Below are positions 6,755 to 12,461 of a stretch of DNA of 48,335 nucleotides, piece after piece (the stretch's first letter is position 1; every line of letters starts with the position of its first letter). Origin of the DNA: RGIG8748 sp045646525. GTDB taxonomy: Bacteria > Bacillota > Clostridia > UMGS1810. Position numbers and translations under genes: made by a program. The stretch spans positions 1-48,335 of the forward strand of contig JAZRKX010000011.1 in NCBI GenBank assembly GCA_045646525.1, given 5' to 3'. The notes under the pieces were generated by a model. That model searched no databases and had not been told where the DNA came from. It saw nothing but the letters and a program-made list of their open reading frames with translations.

Positions 6755-7146
6755 GTATCAATTTCTGGTCGGAACGAATCAAGGTATTCACTATGCATAT
6801 CCGCTATGCGCGCCAGATAGCCCCTAGTCGCGTCTGACAGCCTTGACAGGTCTTCAGCTATATTGTCTATCTCCTCGTAATAAAAGTCGCTGTAATCCGC
6901 GTAGTCCATGTCCAGACCCATGTTGTAAAGGATATTAGCTGTTTTCCATCTGGATTCGGCTTCTTTGCGGCTTGAATAGCGCCCATCCTTGAAAATCTGG
7001 ATAGCCTGTTCGTCGTTGTCAGCGCAAAATTCGCCGTCAAATAGTCCGTCAATCACTACTCTGTATCCGTTGCCAAGGTCGCCCCTAAAGTCACAGTACA
7101 GTTTCGCAAACGCCTGCGTATAGATAAGTTCGTCTAGCTGTCTCAT
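6751..7146 (-). CDS. Acidic hypothetical protein
   Basis: 131 aa, ATG at 7146 with AAGGAGGG upstream. It contains YCDFRGDLGNGYRVVIDGLFDGE, an alpha/beta segment, and a helical acidic half (DYADYSDFYYEEIDNIAEDL). No family recognised. Its last codons form the -35 box of promoter P2, so the downstream genes can be expressed with or without read-through from it. One internal GTCTGACA lies at 6832. Confidence 0.66.
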   Translation of the reverse strand: MRQLDELIYTQAFAKLYCDFRGDLGNGYRVVIDGLFDGEFCADNDEQAIQIFKDGRYSSRKEAESRWKTANILYNMGLDMDYADYSDFYYEEIDNIAEDLSRLSDATRGYLARIADMHSEYLDSFRPEIDT

Positions 7147-7183
7147 GTCATTGCCCTCCTTGTTAAATGTTTAACAATCTCCG

Positions 7184-7243
7184 TCACATAAAATCAATCA
7201 TGCAAGCCATTAAGCATATAAGTAGTGCAATCAATTCCTTCAT
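7184..7243 (-). CDS. 19-aa hydrophobic peptide
   Basis: A 19-codon frame (MKELIALLICLMACMIDFM) with AAGGGGG 8 nt upstream. It is hydrophobic and could sit in the membrane. It lies between two real genes with correct spacing, but a frame this short can arise by chance. Its start overlaps the stop of the 47-aa gene (7240) by four bases, which mildly favours translation. Confidence 0.3.
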   Translation of the reverse strand: MKELIALLICLMACMIDFM

Positions 7244-7383
7244 TTATAATCCCCCTTTGCCGTTGCTATCATTAGCGCAAACTCCCACAAGTCCATCAAT
7301 TCCACACGGATTCGGAATAGTAGTTCGTCGTCGTCTAGATAGTCCAGAATCCGCTGTATAGCCGTTCTCATGTTCAATGCCAT
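7240..7383 (-). CDS. Small hypothetical protein
   Basis: 47 aa from ATG 7383-7381, with AAGGACAGG upstream and a 10-base overlap with the previous gene. Helical and acidic (TAIQRILDYLDDDELLFRIRVELMDLW). A longer frame from 7440 lies inside the upstream gene and is rejected. No family recognised. Confidence 0.55.
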   Translation of the reverse strand: MALNMRTAIQRILDYLDDDELLFRIRVELMDLWEFALMIATAKGDYK

Positions 7384-7589
7384 ATCCTGTCCTTGACCAT
7401 CGCAAAGTGGTCGTGATAGCCGCGCACTCTGGTCGAACACCAGTACACTTTGACCTTCTCATAGTCCTCTGACAGCCGCCTATAGAAACTGTCAAGAGTC
7501 TCATTTTCGGTATGCAAAACCATAGTCCATCCGTTCCTCAACATGCGCTCCTGCGCGTCGCCGCCACAGTAATTTACCTTCATAGTCAT
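7374..7589 (-). CDS. Small hypothetical protein, first gene after promoter P3
   Basis: 71 aa from ATG 7589-7587 with GGAAGGAGCA upstream. A second start two codons later is possible. Mixed alpha/beta (NGWTMVLHTENETLDSFYRRLSEDYEKVKVYW). No family recognised. It is the first gene after promoter P3 and its downstream operator. Confidence 0.65.
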   Translation of the reverse strand: MTMKVNYCGGDAQERMLRNGWTMVLHTENETLDSFYRRLSEDYEKVKVYWCSTRVRGYHDHFAMVKDRIWH

Positions 7590-7601
7590 TGCTCCTTCCA
7601 T

Positions 7602-7677
7602 CTGTCAGACAGCATGTCGGTTGCCGTCCGTTTCCCTGCGACGCCCTTATTATACCACACCGTCTGACAGTTGTCAA
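7602..7677 (-). promoter_or_regulatory. Promoter P3 with two operators
   Basis: Minus strand: -35 TTGACA (7672-7677), 17-nt spacer, -10 TATAAT (7649-7654). Operator ACTGTCAGACGG lies in the spacer, and a perfect 11-bp palindrome CTGTCAGACAG (7602-7612) lies about 40 bp downstream, next to the ribosome site. The core is nearly identical to P2 over about 33 bp, so one is probably a copy of the other. Confidence 0.9.
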
Positions 7678-7689
7678 GGATAAGTTTTG

Positions 7690-7899
7690 TCAGCGGTTGC
7701 CGCAAGCTATAACAGCCCATTCGTCCGTAGAATATGCCGCCTTGTTTTTCAAGGATGCAACAGATATTTCGTCGTCTTCATGTAAGATAAAAATGCTATT
7801 CTGACCAACAACAAAACTATGCACATTTTTCAAGGTCAAAATATCTCCAGAATAGTCGCTGTAGTATTTTTTGCCTTTTCGTATTAGCTGTAAAGTCAT
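7690..7899 (-). CDS. Small beta-rich hypothetical protein
   Basis: 69 aa with AGTAGGAAGGACTTGCA before the ATG. Beta-rich (MTLQLIRKGKKYYSDYSG, NSIFILHEDDEISVASL), possibly a small barrel. No family recognised. It lies directly upstream of promoter P3. Confidence 0.62.
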   Translation of the reverse strand: MTLQLIRKGKKYYSDYSGDILTLKNVHSFVVGQNSIFILHEDDEISVASLKNKAAYSTDEWAVIACGNR

Positions 7900-7947
7900 T
7901 GCAAGTCCTTCCTACTGCCGTATAGCCGATACAGACAGCTATCTAGT

Positions 7948-8490
7948 TTACCGATTCGCAACAAGCGCATAGTCCATCGCTTGCGTATCAATCACTTCTA
8001 GTTCCGATTTGCAACAATTCGACAAGTACCAATCTGGATGATTCACTAGCTTGCACTTCCGATTCCGCAAAGCTACAATGTCGCCGCATTTCTTGCAACG
8101 GATTACATACCGATTCGATTCGATTAGCGCATCCACAGCGCCGCTGTTTTCGTCTTTATCGCCGCCACAGCGCTGTATATCGTATCCGTATCTGGAATTG
8201 ACCAGATTCGCAAGGCGTTTCCATTTCGCGCCGTGATTCTGACAGCCTTCCACGGTATGCAATAATTCATGCAATATCGTATTTTCAAGGGCTTTATCAG
8301 CTACAGTGTCTTCAAGGAGCGCGCTATTGATTGATATTTCAAAGTGCAACGCTCCGCGCCGCCGCCGCGCTTGACCATACAAGCTAGTAAAACGGTCATT
8401 AGCGAAAATCGCAACGCCATCATCATACGCAATGCCGCAATCGTCCAGAATCATCATGCAAAGCTCCGCATACTCCGATAAATTCTTCAT
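7948..8490 (-). CDS. SprT-like zinc metalloprotease
   Basis: 180 aa from ATG 8490-8488, with GGAAGGAAGG upstream. The longer frame to 8649 has no ribosome site, and its start lies inside the acidic gene. Metalloprotease motif HELLH at residues 74-78, third ligand His86 in NHGAKWK, and a zinc ribbon with CKKC (132-135), Cys146 and Cys159/160. This is the SprT/Spartan arrangement of protease domain plus C-terminal ribbon. Cellular members act on DNA-bound proteins. Phage and mobile-element copies are common but their targets are not established; a role in cleaving DNA-bound host proteins is inference. Confidence 0.85.
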   Translation of the reverse strand: MKNLSEYAELCMMILDDCGIAYDDGVAIFANDRFTSLYGQARRRRGALHFEISINSALLEDTVADKALENTILHELLHTVEGCQNHGAKWKRLANLVNSRYGYDIQRCGGDKDENSGAVDALIESNRYVIRCKKCGDIVALRNRKCKLVNHPDWYLSNCCKSELEVIDTQAMDYALVANR

Positions 8491-8566
8491 GTGACCTTCC
8501 TTCCTAGCCTTATGCCGCCGCTTATGCCTTGACAAAACTTTAACAATTAGCTCCAAATCGCAAATA

Positions 8567-8944
8567 TTATGCAATTTCCTCATCATCCTCGTCGTCGTTT
8601 TCAAGGATTTCAGCAATTTCAGCAATGCCGCCGTCGTCGCAATTAGCAATCATAAAGTCCGCAATTTCGCCGCAGTCAATCTTATCAAAGATGTCGTCAA
8701 AGGAATGAAACTCTCTATCCCAATCGTCGATACAGAAGTAGTCACGCCATAATTCAAAGTCATCTTCTGTCTTTTCAAGTAACTCGGATGGACAATAATC
8801 GCGTGCCATATCATCAAATTCATTCATGTAGTAAATATGGTCAGAATCGTCGCCATAAAATTCCACAAAATCATTATGCAACGCAATCAATTCATCCTCA
8901 TTGAGTTCACTCAAAATGCCCCAAATTTCTTCATACTTATCCAT
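8567..8944 (-). CDS. Very acidic protein, possible DNA mimic
   Basis: 125 aa with about 45 Asp/Glu against about 6 Lys/Arg (my count), an estimated net charge near -39. Aromatic and acidic residues alternate along helices (DDFELWRDYFCIDDWDREF), ending in an all-acidic tail (NDDEDDEE). Proteins of this composition in phages often imitate DNA to block restriction enzymes or other DNA-binding proteins (Ocr and ArdA are examples). No family is recognised, so this is a composition-based suggestion. The start codon follows a hairpin at 8945-8974 that contains its ribosome site. Confidence 0.68.
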   Translation of the reverse strand: MDKYEEIWGILSELNEDELIALHNDFVEFYGDDSDHIYYMNEFDDMARDYCPSELLEKTEDDFELWRDYFCIDDWDREFHSFDDIFDKIDCGEIADFMIANCDDGGIAEIAEILENDDEDDEEIA

Positions 8945-8974
8945 CTTATGCCTTCTTTCCAGTCAAGGCATAAG
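8945..8974 (-). promoter_or_regulatory. Hairpin holding the ribosome site of the acidic gene
   Basis: A perfect 10-bp stem: CTTATGCCTT (8945-8954) with AAGGCATAAG (8965-8974), loop of 10. In the minus-strand mRNA the GGAAAGAAGG ribosome site of the 8944 gene spans the loop and the 3' arm, and the ATG follows immediately. It could hide the ribosome site. No T-run follows, so it is not a typical terminator. Confidence 0.6.
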
Positions 8975-8996
8975 TGGCGGCACAAGGCGCTAGATT

Positions 8997-9264
8997 CAAC
9001 ATTATACGGTCATTCATGCCTATGCAAAAAACGCAACAATCAGCACTCAAAAAACATCACAAGGTCAAGGAGGTTAGCAAAATTTTTAGATTCCAAAAAC
9101 GCAAAGAAGTTCTCAAGGTCGTCGGAGTCCATGCAATCAAGGGCATCCAGAATCCTTCCATAGAATCCTTGACTACGAGCCAACATTTCAAGCGTATCCA
9201 TAATTTCATGTCTATCCATAGTCAATCCTTCCTATGCATAGGCATGAATGACCGCATAATGTTG
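8997..9264. repeat. 30-bp inverted repeats flanking a 59-aa gene
   Basis: The left arm at 8997-9026 and the right arm at 9235-9264 are inverted copies matching at 29 of 30 positions. They enclose the small gene at 9040-9219. The left arm carries TATAAT on the minus strand and the right arm carries CATAAT on the plus strand at the same place. No target-site duplication is visible outside the arms. Possible readings are an invertible segment, a MITE-like insertion or a long mRNA stem. Confidence 0.85.
9040..9219 (-). CDS. Small acidic helical protein inside the inverted repeats
   Basis: 59 aa from ATG 9219-9217, GGAAGGA 6 nt upstream; a TTG two codons earlier is possible. Helical and acidic (EIMDTLEMLARSQGFYG, ALDCMDSDDLENFFAFLESKNF). 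No family recognised. The gene is bracketed by 30-bp inverted repeats, and the right arm ends beside its ribosome site. Confidence 0.62.
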   Translation of the reverse strand: MDRHEIMDTLEMLARSQGFYGRILDALDCMDSDDLENFFAFLESKNFANLLDLVMFFEC

Positions 9265-9306
9265 GGATAATGCGCTTGTTTTCAGCGGTCAGATAAAATC
9301 AATCCA

Positions 9307-9576
9307 TCATGCAATCAAAAAATCATAATCATAAGAGGGTGTAATATACACCAGATGCTCGCCGTCGTCGCCTTCATACTTAAAGCCGTATGTAAACATG
9401 AAGGTGTTAAAACTACAGATTTTACCGCCGTATCCGTTGCGCTCGTACTGTAAATTTTTACAGTATTCCATAGCGCGCGCTTTATTATAGCTAAAACTCC
9501 CATAAACATCGTAGAGTTCGCCGCCGTTTTGCGCATAGTCGTAGCTGTTAAGCATACCAAGCTGTTTTTTCGTCAT
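9307..9576 (-). CDS. First gene of the minus-strand block
   Basis: 89 aa, ATG at 9576-9574 with AGTAGGAAGGCGGCAAGCA upstream. Tyr- and Gly-rich (SYDYAQNGGELYDVYGSFSYNKARAMEYCKN, ending ITPSYDYDFLIA). No family recognised. It is separated from its presumed promoter (9843-9872) by a non-coding leader of about 260 nt. Confidence 0.68.
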   Translation of the reverse strand: MTKKQLGMLNSYDYAQNGGELYDVYGSFSYNKARAMEYCKNLQYERNGYGGKICSFNTFMFTYGFKYEGDDGEHLVYITPSYDYDFLIA

Positions 9577-9836
9577 TGCTTGCCGCCTTCCTACTGACCG
9601 CCAAAAATAAGCGCACTATCCCATATTAGGTTGTCAAAGTTCGCGCCCTTTTTTACCGTGGTAGGGCTTCCATTGCTACTGGGTTTATAAGCTACAAAAA
9701 ACAAGGTTTACAAGTTACTACCATAGAATCAGCTTTTTTGAACTATACCAACTCAATAGGTGATGGCTTTTCCTCTCCGGCGCGCTTCAGTCCTTTATAT
9801 GAATCGGTATTTGCTTAAAGCCGTTTCGCTTGGCTT
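9577..9836 (-). other. Long untranslated leader of the minus-strand block
   Basis: About 260 nt between the presumed start of transcription from P4 (near 9836) and the first gene. I see no frame with a ribosome site on either strand. Minor pairings exist (for example GCCCT near 9665 with AGGGC near 9645), but no strong terminator or known riboswitch. Such a leader suggests RNA-level regulation, but the fold cannot be determined by eye. Confidence 0.45.
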
Positions 9837-9842
9837 GCCTGT

Positions 9843-9872
9843 ATTATAGCATGACCGTCTGACAAAATGCAA
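9843..9872 (-). promoter_or_regulatory. Divergent operator-promoter P4, leftward
   Basis: Minus strand: -35 TTGCAT (9867-9872), 18-nt spacer, -10 TATAAT (9843-9848). The spacer contains TTGTCAGACGG (operator core 9857-9864 on the plus strand). It faces leftward into the minus-strand block and is paired with the rightward promoter at 9973-10000. Confidence 0.82.
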
Positions 9873-9905
9873 GCCTCAAATTATAAAGATTTTATAAACA
9901 AGCGT

Positions 9906-9970
9906 TAAAGCCGTCAACGGCGCGGCTTTGCGCGTATTGCTAAAATCAATTCTAAAGTTTTTATAAAAAC
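9906..9970. other. Hairpin and AT-rich palindrome between divergent promoters
   Basis: Between P4 and P5 lie an inverted repeat AAAGCCG...CGGCTTT (about 9906-9928) and a 14-bp palindrome GTTTTTATAAAAAC (9957-9970). The surrounding DNA is AT-rich. They may be protein-binding sites or insulators between the two promoters. No gene is present. Confidence 0.45.
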
Positions 9971-9972
9971 GC

Positions 9973-10000
9973 TTGCATTATTGTCTGACTGTGATATAAT
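9973..10000 (+). promoter_or_regulatory. Divergent operator-promoter P5, rightward
   Basis: Plus strand: -35 TTGCAT (9973-9978), 16-nt spacer, -10 TATAAT (9995-10000). The spacer contains TTGTCTGACTG (operator core 9983-9989), the same variant as in P1. It drives the gene at 10046. Confidence 0.82.
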
Positions 10001-10045
10001 AGAATCGTAAAAAGTGTTAGCACCGTAGGAAGGAAGGCAACGGCA

Positions 10046-10366
10046 ATGACAAAAACAGATATTTATAACATGTTAAAGGGATTAAAAGAAGACGACGGCG
10101 CGACGCTTCTTGACTGGATGCCTGTACAATATAAGACAGGCTATCAAGTGGCGACGCGCGGCGCGGAGTTCAAGAGCGCGCGCAAGGCGGCTGACTACAT
10201 GCATAAAGAAGGCGGCGGCGATTTCGGCATCTGGTATAGTGGCGGTGTTTACTATATCGACGAATCATACCACATCGAAGACATCAAAACGGCGCTCGCA
10301 ATAGGGCGCGCCTGCAATCAGCAGTCAATTTTGGACTGGTCAGACATGAGTTTAATCTGGCTGTAA
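10046..10366 (+). CDS. Hypothetical protein, rightward arm of the regulon
   Basis: 106 aa, with GTAGGAAGGAAGGCAACGGCA before the ATG, the same initiation pattern as in the minus block. The sequence contains YQVATRGAEFKSARKAADYM and a Gly/Tyr-rich beta segment FGIWYSGGVYYIDESYH. It uses many GCG and CGC codons. No family recognised. It is the first gene from P5, so it probably belongs to the same regulon as the minus-strand genes. Confidence 0.68.
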   Translation: MTKTDIYNMLKGLKEDDGATLLDWMPVQYKTGYQVATRGAEFKSARKAADYMHKEGGGDFGIWYSGGVYYIDESYHIEDIKTALAIGRACNQQSILDWSDMSLIWL

Positions 10367-10431
10367 TTTGCCCCTATTTGCCCCTGTAAACTTATATGCA
10401 CTATGTTATTATTAGGAAGGAAGTATAGACA

Positions 10432-10665
10432 ATGTATAACGATTATTTATTTTATGATGACCTAGACGATGTTTATATTAAAATTGAGTCAGTAGACTAT
10501 AACGGCGAATTTGCTATTATACAGCTAGATAATAATGAGTGGACTACATGGTGCCCAGTAGAAGAATCTTTGTTAGAATCAATGGAAGTGGCAGGCTATA
10601 ACCTAGTAGGATACAGCGGCGATAGACTGGACATCATAAAGAAGGTTGTAGACAATAATAACTGA
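10432..10665 (+). CDS. Small acidic hypothetical protein
   Basis: 77 aa with AGGAAGGAAG upstream of the ATG. Acidic and beta-rich (YNDYLFYDDLDDVYIKIESVDYNGEF, DNNEWTTWCPVEESLLE). No recognised family. The 65-nt spacer before it contains a short tandem repeat (TTGCCCCTA then TTGCCCCTG). A terminator follows at 10695, so with the previous gene it forms a two-gene unit. Confidence 0.68.
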   Translation: MYNDYLFYDDLDDVYIKIESVDYNGEFAIIQLDNNEWTTWCPVEESLLESMEVAGYNLVGYSGDRLDIIKKVVDNNN

Positions 10666-10694
10666 CAGTTTACTGAATACGGATAGACAACGGC

Positions 10695-10722
10695 GGCGGC
10701 GTAAAGCTAGCCGCCTTCTTTA
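10695..10722 (+). terminator. Terminator after the rightward two-gene unit
   Basis: GGCGGC (10695-10700), a 9-nt loop, GCCGCC (10710-10715), then TTCTTTA. It separates the 10046-10665 unit from terS. Confidence 0.72.
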
Positions 10723-10726
10723 TGCC

Positions 10727-10760
10727 TTGCCGGACTGTCTGACAGGATCCCTGCGATAAT
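10727..10760 (+). promoter_or_regulatory. Operator palindrome and weak promoter before terS
   Basis: A perfect 11-bp operator CTGTCTGACAG (10735-10745) is followed by GATAAT (10755-10760) as a possible -10. No good -35 lies 17 nt upstream: TTGCCG at 10727 would leave a 22-nt spacer. The site resembles the block's operators and would tie terS expression to the same regulator. The GGATCC at 10745-10750 contains the only GATC that I found in the whole window. Confidence 0.55.
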
Positions 10761-10792
10761 GACAAGGCCGCATATAACAGGAGCTTAAAAAG

Positions 10793-11188
10793 ATGGAGAA
10801 AAAGAATCATAAAAGAGGACGGCCGCGCGCTATAACGGCCGCTGTACTAGATAAAATAGATTATGCCTTCTCTTTAGGTTGTACTATTAAAGAGGCGGCG
10901 CTTTACGCTGATATAAGTGAGTCATGCTTATATAAATATTTGAGTGAGAATCCAGACTATAAAGAGCGCGCCGACATGTTGCGCTGCACTCCTGTATTGA
11001 AGGCTAAAAAGTGCCTGCTAGACGACATCGAAAACGGCGACGGTGTAGCGGCGCGATGGTTGTTGGAGCGGCGCGCATCCGATGAATATTCGACGCGCTC
11101 CGAAGTGGCTATAGAAGGCGGCGCGGCGCTGACTATAGAAGACAGACAGGACGCGCTAGACGGATTTTTAAGACGGTTTATAGACTAG
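10793..11188 (+). CDS. terS: Terminase small subunit-like DNA-binding protein
   Basis: 131 aa. It opens with a basic KKNHKRGRPRAIT segment, then an HTH (IDYAFSLGCTIKEAALYADISESCLYKYL near residues 22-50), and a helical C-terminus with DGVAARWLLERRASDEY. This is the common layout of phage terminase small subunits that recognise the packaging site. AGGAGCTT lies upstream of the ATG. It is the first gene of the late cluster, 1.8 kb before terL. The usual terL adjacency is broken by a phosphoesterase and a MuF-like gene. Confidence 0.75.
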   Translation: MEKKNHKRGRPRAITAAVLDKIDYAFSLGCTIKEAALYADISESCLYKYLSENPDYKERADMLRCTPVLKAKKCLLDDIENGDGVAARWLLERRASDEYSTRSEVAIEGGAALTIEDRQDALDGFLRRFID

Positions 11189-11385
11189 CCCTAGTATTAT
11201 ATAGGGTCGGCGTATAAAATCGACTGTAGCGCGTCCTAGAGCCTGTCAGAGCTATGAAATAAAATAGTTTCGCGATTATCTATAGAAGAAATGCGGATTT
11301 CTCGTATAGATTGAATTGTATAGACAATAACTGACTATATCGCAAAAAATCTGACAATTCGCTTGGGTAGGGACATCCCTCTCAC
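11189..11385 (+). other. Non-coding stretch after terS, possible packaging or regulatory DNA
   Basis: About 200 bases without a supported gene. It holds a small inverted repeat CCCTA...TAGGG (about 11189-11206), a second (AGAAAT GCGG ATTTCT, 11287-11302), half-operator-like CTGTCAGA near 11249, and TCTGACA near 11351. Its position beside terS makes a packaging site or late promoter plausible; neither is demonstrated. Confidence 0.35.
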
Positions 11386-11496
11386 ATGAGTCAATTTTTC
11401 AATTTCGCAAAACCACAACATGTAGTAGAAAGTGCGAAAAATATCGGGGAAACACTTTTTGAAAAACCACAATATATAGAAAACGATGCTGAATGA
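11386..11496 (+). CDS. 36-aa peptide, possible coupling frame
   Basis: 36 codons (begins MSQFFNFAKPQHVVE, ends YIENDAE) from ATG 11386. The nearest purine-rich site, TAGGGA, is about 12 nt upstream, so initiation may be weak. It overlaps the phosphoesterase start at 11486 by 11 bases; that start has no ribosome site of its own, so translational coupling is plausible. Composition looks protein-like, but it is short. Confidence 0.42.
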   Translation: MSQFFNFAKPQHVVESAKNIGETLFEKPQYIENDAE

Positions 11497-12286
11497 CCTA
11501 GATATAATCACAAAACAGTACCCGAAAGAGTACGATGTATTGAGAGTATATGCCATAGGAGATGTTCATGTAGGCAGTAGGGAGCTGAACGAGAAAGCTG
11601 TCAGACGGAAGATAGATATAATCAAGAATGACAGATTCGGGGTGGTGTCTCTGTGCGGAGATTTAGGCGACTATGGCTTGAAGAACAGCAAGACCAATGT
11701 CTACCAAGAGACCATGAGTCCGATGGAGCAAAGGGATTATATCTACGAGCTGTTCCTTCCTATCAAGGACAAGATAATATCTGCCGTACCCGGAAATCAC
11801 GAAGAACGCCTTGTTAGAGAAGTCGGTATATGCCCGATGTATGACCTGTGTGTGCTCTGGGGGATTCCAGAGGTATACAGAGAGAACATCGCTATCGTTA
11901 GGCTGAATTTCGGGAAGCTGAAAGGCCAACAGCCGAACTCGTTTGTCGGACTTACCACCCATGGCACTACGAGGAACAAGCACAGGAAGTTCATCGCAGG
12001 GTTTGACGGCATTGACTTTGCCATCTCTGGCCACACGCACACACCAGAGTATTCGCCGCATGGGAAAATCCGTGTACACAGCCACGGTTCTGCGGCGGCT
12101 CATGTACCCTACAAGGAAATAGTGGTGGATGCGAACTTGGAAGTTGGTGGGTACGGTCTGAAGAAGGAATATGAGATTTCACCACCGCCCGAACTGCAAT
12201 ATTTAGAGTTGAGCAGTTATCGTGAGGGAAGGGGCAACGACAGACGCACACAAAAAGTAATGAACTATCATTCCATACAGATTTAG
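11486..12286 (+). CDS. Calcineurin-like metallophosphoesterase
   Basis: 266 aa. All core metallophosphoesterase motifs are present: GDVHVGS (Asp26, His28), GDLGD (Asp59, Asp62), GNHEE (Asn104, His105), a TTHG histidine and SGHTHTPE near residue 185. The fold binds two metals and hydrolyses phosphoesters of nucleotides, nucleic acids or proteins; the substrate here is unknown. The ATG at 11486 has no clear ribosome site, so coupling to the 36-aa frame is likely. A phosphoesterase between the terminase subunits is unusual and may act in DNA packaging or end processing. Confidence 0.85.
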   Translation: MLNDLDIITKQYPKEYDVLRVYAIGDVHVGSRELNEKAVRRKIDIIKNDRFGVVSLCGDLGDYGLKNSKTNVYQETMSPMEQRDYIYELFLPIKDKIISAVPGNHEERLVREVGICPMYDLCVLWGIPEVYRENIAIVRLNFGKLKGQQPNSFVGLTTHGTTRNKHRKFIAGFDGIDFAISGHTHTPEYSPHGKIRVHSHGSAAAHVPYKEIVVDANLEVGGYGLKKEYEISPPPELQYLELSSYREGRGNDRRTQKVMNYHSIQI

Positions 12287-12296
12287 GAGAACGAAC

Positions 12297-12461
12297 ATGG
12301 CAACATGGGAAGAATGTAATCAAGAGATTAAGACGATTGTACCGCCTGCGAGCGAAAGCGCAAAGGACTCAATTCTGGGCGCACTCGGTTACGAGGAGAA
12401 GGAAGTCACCATTGGCGGTGAGACGATGACCATTCTGGTGAAGATTGATGAGTCTGAATGA
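12297..12461 (+). CDS. 54-aa hypothetical protein
   Basis: 54 aa with TAGGAGA 7 nt upstream of the ATG. It begins MATWEECNQEIKTIVPP and ends in an acidic beta-like tail (ETMTILVKIDESE). It overlaps the MuF-like gene by 14 bases. No family recognised. Its location in the packaging/head module suggests a minor structural or assembly role. Confidence 0.68.
   Translation: MATWEECNQEIKTIVPPASESAKDSILGALGYEEKEVTIGGETMTILVKIDESE

Noticed and set aside
7948..8649. Longer N-terminus for the SprT-like gene (start at 8649)
   Set aside because: The extra 53 residues overlap the acidic gene and have no ribosome site; the start at 8490 has a strong one.
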